DNA of 64,000 nt from Roseiarcus fermentans (GCF_003315135.1 NZ_QNRK01000021.1:1-64000); one strand, 5' to 3'. Counted from the stretch's first letter, positions 8,901 to 18,969 are shown. The notes: generated by a model not told the origin, from the sequence alone. Numbers and translations are program-made.

Positions 8901-11835
8901 GTCGGCGGGCGAGCGCGCCGCCCACTCGCTCGAGCGGGTCGTCGCGGCGCTCGGCGAGCGCGGCGAGGACGTGTCGAGCCGCATTTCCGCCGCCGGAGCG
9001 CTGGCGGCGCAGTCGCTCGATCAGGTCGCCTCGACGCTGGGCAGCCGCACCCAGGACCTTTCCAGCGAGATCGTCGTGGCGGGCGAGCGCGCGGCGCAAT
9101 CGCTCGACCGGGTTCTCGGCGCGCTCGGCGAACGCGGACAGGACGTGTCGACCCAGATCGCGGTCGCCGGCGAGCGCGCGGCCCAGTCGCTCGACGAGGC
9201 CGCCGCGGCCTTCGCCTCGCGCAGCCAGGGCCTTTCCAGCGCGATCGCCATCACCGGGGAGCAGGCGGCGCAGGCCCTGGAACAGGTCGTCGCCACGCTC
9301 GGCGACCGCAGCCGGGGCCTTTCGGGCGAGATCGTGTCGGCGGGCGAGCGGGCGGCGCAATCGCTCGACCGGGTCGCAGCCCAGCTCGGCGAGCGCGGCC
9401 AGGACGTGTCGAACCAGATCGCCGTCGCGGGAGACCGCGCGGCCTATTCGCTCGAACAGGCCGCCACCGCGTTCGCCTTGCGCGGCCAGAGCCTGTCGGG
9501 CGAGATCGCGGTGGTGGGCGAGCACGCGGCGCAGGCGCTGCAGCAGGTCGTCGCGACGCTCGGGGATCGCGGCCAGGGCGTCTCGGGCGAAATCGTGGCG
9601 GCGGGCGAGCGCGCGGCGCAGGCGCTCGACCAGGTCATGGCCGCCCTCGCCGGCCGCGGCGAGGACGTGTCCAGCCTGATCTCGGTCGCCGGCGAGCGGG
9701 CGGCGCAATCGCTCGACCAGGCGGCCGCGGCGTTCTTCTCGCGCAGCCAGGGCGTGTCGGGCGAGATCGTGGTCGCCGGCGAACAGGCGGCGCAAGCGCT
9801 CGATCAGGTCGTCGGAGCGCTCGGCGGCCGCGGCCAGCAGGTGTCCAGCCAGATCGCGCTGGCGGGCGAGCGGGCGGCGGAGGCGCTCGACCGCGTGGTG
9901 GCCGCGCTCGGCGACCGCGGCGAGGGCGTCTCCAGCCAGATCGCCGAAGTCGGCGAGCGGACGGTCCACGCCCTCGACCAGCAGATGGCCGGGCTCGCGA
10001 CGTTGCTCACCCGTCGCGCCGACGATCTCATCGCCGCGGTCAACGGCGCGGCGGCCGATCCGGTGCGCGCGCTCGGCGCGCTCGCGGGCCAGGTGCGGGC
10101 GGAAGTGCTCGCCTCGAGCGAGGCTCTGCGCAGCGTGGCGGAGGAGACCGCGCAGCGTTCGAGCGAAACGATCGAGGGCCTCCTGAAGCGGATGACCGAG
10201 CAGGTCGAAGCCTCGGGCGCCGCGCTGCGCAACGCCGTCTCGGTCAGCGCCGATCTGTCGGTCGATTCCCTCTCGGGCACCGGCGACCGGCTGCGCGACG
10301 AGCTGACCGACGTCCTCGCCAATCTCGGCCGGACCAGCGCGGCGATCGACGAGAGCGTCGCCGAAGCCGGGCAGCGGCTGACGGCCGTCCAGGGCGGCCT
10401 CGCCGCCCGGGTCGAAGAGTTCCAGCGCGCGCTCGGCGGGATCGCCTCCCAGGTGGCGACGCTCGGGCGTCTCAGCTCGACCACCCAGGCCGACGCCGGG
10501 ACGCTCGCAAGGCAGCTCGCCGACCAGGTCGAGCAGCTCACCGCCACGGCGGAGGAACTCACGGCGCAGCAGCAGACAGTCGACGCCGCCTTCCAGGCGC
10601 GGCAGAGCGGCATCCAGAAGCTGCTCGGTGAACTTTCGGAGCGGAGTTCGGCGTTCGACGCGGTGCTGGAACGGTTCGCGACCACCGTCGAGGACAGCTT
10701 CGGCCGCGCCCAGGCGCGGGCCCAGGAGATCAGCCAGACGCTCGCCTCCGCGTCGCGCGGGGCGTCGGTCGCGGTCGCGGGACAGTTCGAGTCGATCCGC
10801 GACGCCGCCGCCAAGGAGCGCGAGAAGACCACGCAGAGCCTGCAGGCGGCGATCGAGCAGACCAACGCTCACCTGTCGGAGGCGCTCGACCAGTCGGCCG
10901 AGCGGTTCCGCAAGTCGGTGGCGGAGGTCAAGGAGATGGCGAGCCAGGTTCAGCGCGAGCTCGACGCGACCCGGCAGGAGCTGCGCCGCGGCGTGCTCGA
11001 ACTGCCGCAGGAGACGACCGAGACGGCCGAGGCGATGCGTCGCGTGGTGTCCGACCAGATCCGCGCGCTCAAGGAGCTGGCCTCGCTGGTCAGCGAGTCC
11101 GGCGTCGACTTCGACGTCGCCGAGCCCGCGGCGCAGGTCGCGACGCAGGCGGTGGCGGTGTCGGGCGGCTCGTCGCGCTACGCGACGCAGAGCGTGTCGC
11201 GCGCGGTCGAGGCCCACCAGCCGCGGCGCGTCGAACCCGCCCCGCCCCGCGAGGCCGTCGTCGCCCGCGCCGGCGAACCGATCGCGGCCCCGCAGGTCGA
11301 GCCGATCATCATCCCGCCCGCGCCCGCCGCGGCGCCGGAGCCGTCGGCCAGTCGCGGCCTCGGCCTCGGCGGCGGCTGGCCGGCGCCGCACGCGCCGCAG
11401 CCCGCGCCGTCGAGCGACCGGTCGCAATCGGGCTGGCTGTCGAGCCTGCTGGCGGCGGCTTCGCGCGACGAGCCGCCCGCCCCGCCGGCGCACGCGCCGG
11501 AGACGCTGGAGGACCTGACGCAGAGCATCGCCGGTCTCGTCGACGGCCCCGCCGCCGCCGACGCCTGGGACCGCTGGCGCCGCGGCGACGCCTCCGCGGT
11601 GTCGCGCCGCCTCTACACCGAGGCGGGCCAGCAGGCCTTCGACGAGATCCGCCGCCGCTATCACAGCGACCAGCAGTTCCGCGAGACCGTCAACCGCTAC
11701 GTCCTGGAGTTCGAACGGCTGCTGACCAAGGTCGGGCAGAACGACCGCGACGGGTCGCAGTGGCGGACCTACCTCCTGTCGAACACGGGCAAGGTCTACA
11801 CCATCCTGGCCCACGCTTCGGGCCGGCTGGGCTGA
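2977..11835 (+). CDS. Giant growth-pole-ring (GPR/RgsE)-like helical repeat protein
   Basis: This 2952-residue protein resembles the very large apolipoprotein-like proteins of Hyphomicrobiales, such as Agrobacterium GPR and Sinorhizobium RgsE. Those form a ring at the growth pole and are needed for unipolar growth. The N-terminus is a Pro/Ala-rich cytoplasmic segment (1-115), followed by two membrane helices at about 117-136 and 158-180. Some 2500 residues of Ala/Glu/Arg/Ser-rich helix follow, containing 44-residue repeats and later 29-residue repeats. A Pro-rich linker (about 2755-2840) leads to a conserved-looking C-terminal domain (SAVSRRLYTEAGQQAFDEI; YLLSNTGKVYTIL). The start at 2977 has GAGCGAGG upstream; the frame is open to 2818 but lacks a binding site. 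It is much longer than the 2115-residue Agrobacterium protein as I recall it. The assignment rests on architecture, not alignment. Confidence 0.72.
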   Translation: MARQNPATDPVSAAMSAIESALNLTDDEAPESAAPAQPAAAKPDAAKAKPPAPILKPGAQPAESAPLLRPSAAPAQAHAAEAEARPTIDATPPANDDRETVGAILQALNAPRESRTPTVIAILAALVWAGVCGLYAYQHVWPRAASAPLAETLVRPETPLLLLAALGPIFFIFAFAALARRMRELRRSARAISQVAVRLAEPETSAGEHVATLSQAIRRELTSMGDGVERALARASELETRVKAEVSTLERSYSDNERKIRSLIAEMADQREAIVASGSRVRDAIANAHGGISGELNTAADRLTERLNESGQRLAAALGSTSQEIAVSMDRTGSAAVERIVAEGAQLAVSIAGVGDTIAARLGETGRRTAEDIVARVGDIDGRVKAAGETLVAGMDARRDDLLARINASQTALVDAIGAHGDRTVARIAETSERARDAVGGYADEFVDRIAESSGRATEAIRSHGETTADRLADAAASVAAALGEHSDELVDRLRASGSDVVEALRASGGGVTEQLAQTADEARAAIGAHADEVVGRIAATSAQAIDALAGNGDRVTARFIEATDGLSSAASTHADAIVGRIAATSAQAIDALAGNGDRVTARFVEATEGLSNAASTHADAIVGRIAATSAQAIDALAGNGDKVAARFVEATDSLSGAAAAHADEIVGRIAATSAQAIDALVGSGDQVAARFAEATDSLSSAAATHADEIVGRIAATGDDALQAIRDHVETVSARLADTTASMSVALSVGADEVVDRITSTTAQAVDAVRSRQGDLAAQMIESSLALSGAFGAHAEDVVGRLSDSSEQVVEAIRSHGDAVAAQLADAADRTKDAVGVHADTVVARIFASNDHLLDSIRAHGETVAGRLADAADLATSAVSAHIDAVAGRIDSSGAVAVEALRAHGDAVASRLGEAADAVRAQGDSVSGSLAEASALMRRAIDGHASEIVGRISATGAETVAALRAQSEASADLLGSATAALSRDFGERAQALIDRVDDTHIRLSDTVSVHGEALVDKLSFVSERLHQTVVERGEALGDRIDGSSRRFAALLEERAETTASALDQAAGRWTERFDAREAELRGAIDRQTAVVETLVDESTRRMAEAISAQGVTTQSQIETVAETSLARFDSEASRVNERFRALSSEAAATVALGAGGIHDSLKEQVASFDAIVSQNGGRLVEALSDQTGRMREYLDALDNLVGESGHSVVDRIAAHSGELNGQIAGHIQSIDSTLRARREDFDQRFSAHLEDLSARSAQRLGQFETVSTAHYNSVDDALASHARRIESSLGDGLNRFESAIDGRGRELLTRVGDRSEALANDLAAKLASIETTLVERGGAFDEQLGRRNEETAALFDSRLQVLDERAAARLREVAGSIETLIGRIDDGLAQRGRAVAETLARNTLETAKALGEGGRELVQSLHAKSAEIDETLQRRVGELTENLSGLAATVNATLTGRVDEVSRSLGTSVARFRDEVVEPLQDVGQRFDANRADLEARVGEHAQKVAELFDTHRADLGAALDGHRASVDVVFDRHRGLIGEAARRNEESLNARLAALAQAADEGARVIDAKLGDLAEAADRSAGAIDGRLAARIEAMTSALARTAADADAGFAARSGELATAIGTRVEELQRVIDGRGTELVTALAEKADDVSGQIAGAGARAVQTLERVAIALGDRGRDVSKEIEESGRRAAETLEQASGAAAGQGLVVSGQIASAAELALRALDQLSAEFGERGQSVSGQIAEVGDRAARSLEQVVAALGERGDDVSNRISTAGERAAQSLDLVAATLGDRTQGLSSEIVSAGERAARSLEQVVAALGERGEDVSSRISAVGALTSQSLDQVVAALGERGEDVSSRISAAGALASRSLDQVVAALGERGEDVSSRISAAGALASQSLDRVAATLGDRAQGLSSEIVSAGERAARSLDEVVAALGERGEDVSSRISTAGELASQSLDLVAATLGDRAQGLSSEIVSAGERAAHSLERVVAALGERGEDVSSRISAAGALAAQSLDQVASTLGSRTQDLSSEIVVAGERAAQSLDRVLGALGERGQDVSTQIAVAGERAAQSLDEAAAAFASRSQGLSSAIAITGEQAAQALEQVVATLGDRSRGLSGEIVSAGERAAQSLDRVAAQLGERGQDVSNQIAVAGDRAAYSLEQAATAFALRGQSLSGEIAVVGEHAAQALQQVVATLGDRGQGVSGEIVAAGERAAQALDQVMAALAGRGEDVSSLISVAGERAAQSLDQAAAAFFSRSQGVSGEIVVAGEQAAQALDQVVGALGGRGQQVSSQIALAGERAAEALDRVVAALGDRGEGVSSQIAEVGERTVHALDQQMAGLATLLTRRADDLIAAVNGAAADPVRALGALAGQVRAEVLASSEALRSVAEETAQRSSETIEGLLKRMTEQVEASGAALRNAVSVSADLSVDSLSGTGDRLRDELTDVLANLGRTSAAIDESVAEAGQRLTAVQGGLAARVEEFQRALGGIASQVATLGRLSSTTQADAGTLARQLADQVEQLTATAEELTAQQQTVDAAFQARQSGIQKLLGELSERSSAFDAVLERFATTVEDSFGRAQARAQEISQTLASASRGASVAVAGQFESIRDAAAKEREKTTQSLQAAIEQTNAHLSEALDQSAERFRKSVAEVKEMASQVQRELDATRQELRRGVLELPQETTETAEAMRRVVSDQIRALKELASLVSESGVDFDVAEPAAQVATQAVAVSGGSSRYATQSVSRAVEAHQPRRVEPAPPREAVVARAGEPIAAPQVEPIIIPPAPAAAPEPSASRGLGLGGGWPAPHAPQPAPSSDRSQSGWLSSLLAAASRDEPPAPPAHAPETLEDLTQSIAGLVDGPAAADAWDRWRRGDASAVSRRLYTEAGQQAFDEIRRRYHSDQQFRETVNRYVLEFERLLTKVGQNDRDGSQWRTYLLSNTGKVYTILAHASGRLG
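4564..5091 (+). repeat. Four tandem 132-bp (44-residue) repeats inside the giant gene
   Basis: Near-identical units start at 4564, 4696, 4828 and 4960, with a diverging fifth from 5092. Each begins with His-Ala-Asp-x-Ile/Val-Val-Gly-Arg-Ile-Ala-Ala-Thr. The 44-residue period equals four hendecads, consistent with a continuous helix. DNA similarity between units is high, which points to recent tandem duplication. Confidence 0.9.
7969..9969 (+). repeat. 23 tandem 87-bp (29-residue) repeats inside the giant gene
   Basis: I count 23 consecutive 29-residue units without insertion or deletion. A typical unit is built as SLDQVVAALGERG followed by (E/Q)DVSSxIxxAGERAAQ. Central units (about 8230-9050) are nearly identical at DNA level. 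A 29-residue period corresponds to eight turns of 3.625 residues, between 18/5 and 11/3 helices, which suggests a long, almost straight amphipathic helix. Confidence 0.93.
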
Positions 11836-11911
11836 CGCGGAGGCGGCCGGCCGTCTCGGCCGTTCCGGCGGAGACGGGTCGGACGGCGCCCGGAGCCCGG
11901 CGGCGGTCGGC

Positions 11912-12130
11912 TCACGCGAGCAGCGCTGCGACGTCGATCGCGAGGTCGGGCGCGCGCGCCGGGGCAAGCCGCCCGGCTGCGGGTCTGTCGCGGTCCCGGT
12001 AGGCGTCGCCGTCCGGAGTCCGGTAGACCTCGACGGCGAGGCCCGGAAGGTCGACGATCCACACTTCTGGGGCGCTGAAGCGGGCATAGAGGGCGAGTTG
12101 GTCGTTGAAGCGGTCGAGACGCAGAGGCGT
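11912..12130 (-). pseudogene. C-terminal remnant of a Uma2-family (DUF820) protein
   Basis: About 65 residues match the C-terminal half of Uma2-family putative endonucleases: LALYARFSAPEVWIVDL, AVEVYRTPDGDAY, then LAIDVAALLA and a stop at 11912. The N-terminal part with the nuclease-like acidic residues is missing, and the upstream open frame is Arg-rich and unrelated. I call it a decayed fragment. The rest of the 11836-12441 interval shows nothing recognisable. A complete family member lies at 32525-33076. Confidence 0.6.
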
Positions 12131-12441
12131 CTTCCGCGAGCGCCCAATCCGCGAAGCGGCCGGCGAGTCCCAGCCGATCGCGGCGACGGGGCTCCTGTCG
12201 GACCCGGCCCTTCCAAGACGCGAACGCCCTTTCGCACCGCCTTCGGCCGCGGATTCCCGGCGCCGGCCGCGAGCGAGCCCGCGGGGCCGGCAGGCCAGCG
12301 CCAAACCAGGGAAATTATCAACGGCGACAGCGACTGGCGCGGCGCGGAATTGTGAGGTAGCAAGTTTGACTGGCTGGCGCCTTTGTTTCGCCCTCCGGTG
12401 GCAGGCCGCGTCGCGGCCGGCGTGGTCCAAGGGAGGTGTTC

Positions 12442-12657
12442 ATGAAGAGGGTGCAGTCCGGAATCCTGGGCGCGGTGATCGCCGCGGCCATCGTGTCCGC
12501 GTTGACGCCGGCGTTCGCGCTGGGCGGATGCGGCAGGAACTTCCACCGCAATGCGGCGGGCGTGTGCGTGCGCGGCGGCCAGAACGAGGACTATTGCTTG
12601 CGGACCCGCGGCCATACGGCGACCCGGATGCCCGACGGAAGGATGCGCTGCCTGTAA
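12442..12657 (+). CDS. Small secreted GCG-type cysteine protein
   Basis: This is a 71-residue protein with a clear signal peptide (MKRVQSGILGAVIAAAIVSA... cleaved near Ala-Leu-Gly at 26-28). The mature part has four cysteines (30, 42, 52, 70) and starts with the GCGRNFHRN motif. Short rhizobial exported proteins commonly carry such GCG-x-HRN-G-x-C modules. The function is unknown; two disulfides are likely in the periplasm. The ATG at 12442 is 5 bases after GGGAGG, so I prefer it to a GTG at 12436. Confidence 0.7.
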   Translation: MKRVQSGILGAVIAAAIVSALTPAFALGGCGRNFHRNAAGVCVRGGQNEDYCLRTRGHTATRMPDGRMRCL

Positions 12658-12750
12658 GACTCGTCCACCGCGCGATCCGGTCGCGCGGCGTTTCCCGATC
12701 CTGCGCCGGACCGTCCGCGCCCGGCGCTCCCTCGCGACAACGGCGGCCCC

Positions 12751-13863
12751 ATGATCCGCCCCTTCCCGGCTCTTCTGGCCCTCTGTGCGGCAAGCCTTCC
12801 GGCGGCCGCCGCCGAGGCCCCTCCGGCGGGGCTCACGCTCGGAACCGACAGCGTCGCCATCCCCTTCGCCAACGCCGCCCCGGACGGCGGCCCGCTGACG
12901 GGGTCGCCGAGGATTCTCGTGCGGTTCGACGGCGGCAGGGCGACCGCCTTCATCATGGACACCGGCTCGCAGGGCGTCGTGGTGTCGAGGGACGTCTGGA
13001 GCCCGCCGCCGGGCGCCCCGGCGCTCCGGCCCGGACACATCGTCTACACGAGCAGCGGCGTCGTCCTCAGCGGCTCCTTCTACGATGCGGCGCTCGCCAT
13101 CGGGTCCGGCGCCGCGACCGCCGTCCTGCGGGTCCCGGCGCTCGTGGTCGACCGCCAGGGCTGCAGGCCGCGCGCCCGCGCCTGCGTCCCGCACGGGAAC
13201 GCGGCCCACGTCGCCATGTTCGGAGTGGGCTTCGGACAGGAGGGCGCCGGGCAGCCGGAGGGCGCGCCGCCGACCAATCCGTTCCTCAACGTCGTCAGCA
13301 TCAACGGCCGACCCGTGACGCTCGCGGCCAGGGGCTACGTGATCACGCCGCACGGCGTGACGCTCGGTCTCACCCGCGACAACACGGCGGGCTTCCGCTT
13401 CGCGGCGCTCGAGCGGGACGAAGCCGGCGGCGACTGGAGACCGATCCGCGCGACGATCACGGTGAACGGCGTCTCCGGCCCGGCGACGGTCCTGAACGAC
13501 ACCGGCATCCGGTACATGTATCTGAGGCCGCCGCCCGGCGCGGACGTCCGCACCGTGCCGGAGGCGGAGGCGCCCCTCGCCTGCGTGCGATTCAAGCCTT
13601 GCGCCGCGGCGGGGACGAGGATCCGCGTCGCCTTCGGCGACCCTTCCGCGCCTGCGCTCGTTTACGACGTGGCCATCGGCCGGGACGGGCTCCCGGACCC
13701 CGACGCCGCGGCCCCGGAATGGGTCACCGTCCTCAACGAAAGACCCGAGGGCTTCGTCAACACAGGCTATCACTTCTTCAACGCGTACAGCTACCTGTAC
13801 GACGACGCCGACGGCTACGTCGGCTTCAGGGCCAACCCGGAGCGCGAGCCGGGGCGCCGGTGA
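12751..13863 (+). CDS. Exported bilobal pepsin-like aspartic protease candidate
   Basis: The protein has 370 residues. A signal peptide (1-21, ending PAAAAEA) is followed by two aspartic-protease-type motifs: AFIMDTGSQGVVVS (Asp70-Thr-Gly-Ser) and ATVLNDTGIRYMYL (Asp250-Thr-Gly). Two DTG motifs 180 residues apart in one chain are the signature of pepsin-like, two-lobed enzymes; retropepsin-type bacterial proteins have one per chain. Cys138/144 and Cys278/284 could form two small disulfide loops. The ribosome binding site is weak. Peptidase activity is inferred. The second motif lacks the usual Ser/Thr after DTG (it has Ile), so a non-peptidase role is possible. Confidence 0.6.
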   Translation: MIRPFPALLALCAASLPAAAAEAPPAGLTLGTDSVAIPFANAAPDGGPLTGSPRILVRFDGGRATAFIMDTGSQGVVVSRDVWSPPPGAPALRPGHIVYTSSGVVLSGSFYDAALAIGSGAATAVLRVPALVVDRQGCRPRARACVPHGNAAHVAMFGVGFGQEGAGQPEGAPPTNPFLNVVSINGRPVTLAARGYVITPHGVTLGLTRDNTAGFRFAALERDEAGGDWRPIRATITVNGVSGPATVLNDTGIRYMYLRPPPGADVRTVPEAEAPLACVRFKPCAAAGTRIRVAFGDPSAPALVYDVAIGRDGLPDPDAAAPEWVTVLNERPEGFVNTGYHFFNAYSYLYDDADGYVGFRANPEREPGRR

Positions 13864-13901
13864 CCGGCGCCGCCGCCCCGGCGGCTTGTTTGGAGGCCGT
13901 C

Positions 13902-15732
<1,831 letters not shown>

Positions 15733-16776
15733 ATGTCGATCCAATCACGCCTGGCGGCCACGGCCGCTGCCAGTCTCATCGCCTCGTCTCCCGTCCTCGC
15801 CTGCTCGCGGGTGACCTATATCGGCCCGGACAATACGGTCCTGACCGGTCGGTCGATGGACTGGATGGTCCCGCTTCACTCCAATCTCTGGGTCTTCCCG
15901 GAAGGTCTGGAGCGCAATGGCGCGGACGGTCGAAACTCGCTGACCTGGACGTCCAAATACGGCAGCGTGGTCACAGCCGCCTATGACGCTGCAACGACGG
16001 ACGGAATGAACGAAAAAGGCCTCGTCGCCAGTCTGCTCTATCTCTCGTCAGCCGAGTATTCGATCCCCGATCCGGCGAAACGCGCCCTGTCGATCGCGGG
16101 TTGGCCACAATATGTCCTCGACACCTACGCCACGGTCGACGAGGCCGTCGCGGGACTCGAAGCGGCGCCTTTCCAGGTTCTTCCGCCAGCCATGCCGGGC
16201 GGTTATGCGCCGACCATGCATCTGGCGATATCGGACGCCTCGGGCGACTCGGCCATTTTCGAATATATCCACGGCAAACTCGTCGTGCATCACAGCAAGC
16301 TCTACGCAGTGATGACCAACGAGCCTGCCTTCGATCAGCAGCTCGCGCTCGACGCCTACTGGAAAGACATCGGCGGCGCAGCGATGCTTCCGGGAACGGA
16401 CCGGCCGGCCGACCGCTTTGTCCGCGCGAGCTACTATCTCAGCCAGGCGCCGCAGACCTCCGACCCGCTGAAATCCGTCGCCGCCATGTTCAGCATCATC
16501 CGGGACGTGTCCGTGCCGATGGGCGTGACCAAGCCCGGCTCGCCCAATATCGCTCCGACATTGTGGCGGACGGTCTCCGACCAGAAGAGCCGCCAGTACT
16601 ACTTCGAATCGACGTCGAGTCCGAACATCTTCTGGGTCGACATGTCGAAGCTGAACCTGGCGGCGGGACAGCCGACCGAGACGTTGAACGTCGACTCCGG
16701 AGAATTCTACGCCGGCGAGACATCGGCGCGATTCAAACCGGCGACGGCTTTTGACTTCCTTCCGGTAGCCCGTTGA
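15733..16776 (+). CDS. Exported choloylglycine hydrolase-family amidase (Ntn hydrolase)
   Basis: This 347-residue protein is a member of the linear amide C-N hydrolase family (bile-salt and penicillin V acylases, acyl-homoserine-lactone-type acylases). A signal peptide ends at Ala23, and cleavage would expose Cys24, the N-terminal nucleophile, in LACSRVTYIG. Other active-site residues appear in order: Arg40 and Asp43 (LTGRSMDW), Asn196 (AVMTNEPAF) and Arg231 (DRFVRASYYL). The start follows AGGAGATAGCA. Periplasmic location is typical of Gram-negative members. The substrate cannot be read from sequence; an N-acyl signal or antibiotic is plausible. Confidence 0.88.
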   Translation: MSIQSRLAATAAASLIASSPVLACSRVTYIGPDNTVLTGRSMDWMVPLHSNLWVFPEGLERNGADGRNSLTWTSKYGSVVTAAYDAATTDGMNEKGLVASLLYLSSAEYSIPDPAKRALSIAGWPQYVLDTYATVDEAVAGLEAAPFQVLPPAMPGGYAPTMHLAISDASGDSAIFEYIHGKLVVHHSKLYAVMTNEPAFDQQLALDAYWKDIGGAAMLPGTDRPADRFVRASYYLSQAPQTSDPLKSVAAMFSIIRDVSVPMGVTKPGSPNIAPTLWRTVSDQKSRQYYFESTSSPNIFWVDMSKLNLAAGQPTETLNVDSGEFYAGETSARFKPATAFDFLPVAR

Positions 16777-16870
16777 TCGGCTCGGAGCGGCGGCGCGACC
16801 GGGCGCACAAGAGTCCGTCTTAAGCGTTCATACGGGATCGCCTGACCCTCTCAACTTAAGCCTGACGCAG

Positions 16871-16898
16871 GCAAGGCGCACAAACACAAGCGCCTTGC
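16871..16898. terminator. Perfect 9-bp stem-loop after the amidase gene
   Basis: GCAAGGCGC and GCGCCTTGC flank a 10-base loop. It lies 95 bases after the amidase stop and abuts the IS relic. It may be a terminator without a clear T-run, or a remnant of the IS end. Confidence 0.4.
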
Positions 16899-17060
16899 TA
16901 TTGAGGGTTTGCCCGCCTTCGGCGTCGTTCATGCTGCGCCGACGGTCTCTCGCCGACCCGCCGCTTCGGCAGGATGACGAAAGCCTGCGCTCGGCCCTGC
17001 GTGTCGACGGCAATGTGACGCGTCTTGCCGCTTCCTGCCAGCGTCGCATCCCGGCGGATC
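16898..17060 (-). pseudogene. Degraded transposase fragment, probably IS5 group
   Basis: The minus strand reads GSGKTRHIAVDTQGRAQAFV, which resembles the conserved region around the second acidic residue of IS5-family DDE transposases (typically GG-x-TTKIH-x-x-xDAxGRPLAF). Upstream DSRERRTRESK could be the preceding DS...R motif. The rest does not read as a transposase in any frame. No terminal repeats were found. The remainder of the 16777-17495 gap, 719 bp in all, shows nothing else. Confidence 0.45.
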
Positions 17061-17495
17061 TTGGACTCCCTTGTCCGGCGCTCACGTGAATCAGAAACGA
17101 GTCGCAAAGGCCAACGTCTGATCGGACAGACGCTAACATCGGCCGAGGATGAGGCAGGCTTAAGACCCCGCCAGGAGTCGGCCTCGCAAGGAGTGGCCGG
17201 ACGTGTAGTGTTGGCGTCAATTGTAGCGCAGGTAGATTCTGAGGCTTCCGTTTCCAACCCAAGCGTGTCTAGTGGCTTGCCCTTGGTCCTCCGCTCCGAG
17301 CGCGACAATTTTGATGTCGTCGTGGACGAAATGAACTTTTGTTCGCCGCAATAAAATCTGAGGGTCGAGTTACGGAAGCCGAAATCGACCTGTGCAGTCG
17401 GCGGAATAACCGCGGCACGATTAACCAATCCGGTTCGGCGCCTATCGAAGCACTCGAACGGCCGGCGCCCATGTTCGCCAGCGAGGAGACGTCAA

Positions 17496-18938
17496 GTGAT
17501 TCCCATCAGGAAAGAGACCGATAGTCTTGGTGTTGTCGACGTCGCTGCAGACAGGCTCTGGGGCGCGCAAACCCAGCGCTCGCTCGAACATTTCAGCATT
17601 GGTCATGATCTCATTCCGAGGGAGATGATCACCGCCTATGCGACCTTGAAGAAGGCGGCGGCGATCGCCAACCATGACGGCAAACGGCTCGACGAGCGTC
17701 CGTTCACTCTGATTGTTCAGGTGTGCGACGAAATCCTCTCCGGTCAACACCACGATATGTTTCCGCTGCACGTCTGGATGACCGGCAGCGGTACACAGTT
17801 CAACATGAATATGAACGAAGTGATCTCGAATCGCTGCTGTCAGGTCGCCGGAACGCCGCTCGGCGGCAAGGCGCCGGTTCACCCCAACGATCACGTCAAC
17901 ATGGCGCAGTCGTCGAACGACTCGTTCCCCTCCGCCATGTGCATCGCGGCCGCCGTCAACGCGAAAACCCGTCTCGTCCCGGCGGTCGCCGCGCTTCGCG
18001 ACGCCATCCAGAAAAACGCGACAGCGTGGGACGGCGTCATCAAGATCGGGCGCACGCACATGCAGGACGCCACGCCGCTGACGCTCGGCCAGGAGTGGTC
18101 GGGCTATGCGGGAATGTTGACGGACAACCTGGAGCGCATCGAGGATTCGCTCAAGGGGGTGTATCGCCTTGCGCTGGGCGGCACCGCTGTCGGCACCGGC
18201 ATCAATTCGGCGCCGGGCTTCGCCGAAGCGGCCGCGGCCGAGATCGCGCGGCTGACCGGGCTGCCGTTCGTCACCGCGCCGAACAAATTCGCCGTTCAGG
18301 GCGCGCACGACGCATTGGTGCAGCTTTCGGGAACGCTGCGCACCCTCGCCGTCTCGCTCTACAAGATCGCCAACGACATTCGCCTCATGTCGTGCGGGCC
18401 TCGCGCCGGCTTCGCGGAATTGACGATTCCGGAGAACGAGCCGGGCTCCTCGATCATGCCGGGAAAGGTCAATCCCACGCAGTGCGAAGCGCTGACGATG
18501 GTTTCCGTCCAGGTGATGGCGAACGATGTTGCGGTCGGCTTCGGCGGCGCCGGCGGCTATCTCGAGATGAATGTCTACAAGCCGCTGATGATCTTCAACA
18601 TCGCCCAGTCGATCACGATCCTCAGCGACAGCTGCACCAACTTCCGCAAGTTCCTGATCGAGGGAACCAAACCCAATCTCAAGAAGATCAACGAATACGT
18701 CGAGCGCTCGCTGATGCTGGTGACAGCGCTTTCGCCCGTCATCGGCTACGACAAGGCCTCTGAAATCGCGCACTTCGCGATGGACCATGATCTGACGCTG
18801 AAGGCCGCCGCGTTGCAGCTCGGATTTGTCACCGAGGCGGAATTCGACCGCGTCGTCGATCCCGCCAAAATGGTCCGCCCCAGCGTCACCCAACCGGAAG
18901 CGGCGCCGAACAAGCAGCCCGAACGTCAGCATGGATGA
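17496..18938 (+). CDS. fumC: Class II fumarate hydratase
   Basis: This 480-residue iron-independent fumarase interconverts fumarate and malate in the TCA cycle. The family signature [16 protein letters not shown] is present. The other active-site segments are also visible: [38 protein letters not shown] and [17 protein letters not shown]. The start is GTG at 17496, with GAGGAGAC seven bases upstream, and the next residues match family N-termini. The malic enzyme gene follows 31 bases after the stop, so the two probably form one operon taking fumarate to pyruvate. Confidence 0.96.
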   Translation: MIPIRKETDSLGVVDVAADRLWGAQTQRSLEHFSIGHDLIPREMITAYATLKKAAAIANHDGKRLDERPFTLIVQVCDEILSGQHHDMFPLHVWMTGSGTQFNMNMNEVISNRCCQVAGTPLGGKAPVHPNDHVNMAQSSNDSFPSAMCIAAAVNAKTRLVPAVAALRDAIQKNATAWDGVIKIGRTHMQDATPLTLGQEWSGYAGMLTDNLERIEDSLKGVYRLALGGTAVGTGINSAPGFAEAAAAEIARLTGLPFVTAPNKFAVQGAHDALVQLSGTLRTLAVSLYKIANDIRLMSCGPRAGFAELTIPENEPGSSIMPGKVNPTQCEALTMVSVQVMANDVAVGFGGAGGYLEMNVYKPLMIFNIAQSITILSDSCTNFRKFLIEGTKPNLKKINEYVERSLMLVTALSPVIGYDKASEIAHFAMDHDLTLKAAALQLGFVTEAEFDRVVDPAKMVRPSVTQPEAAPNKQPERQHG

Positions 18939-18969
18939 ACCCGGCAAGCAACAAAATGGAGAGACGATC

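Noticed and set aside
7969-9969. Regular 87-bp repeats considered as a CRISPR-like array
   Set aside because: The units are contiguous, in frame and coding, without spacers.
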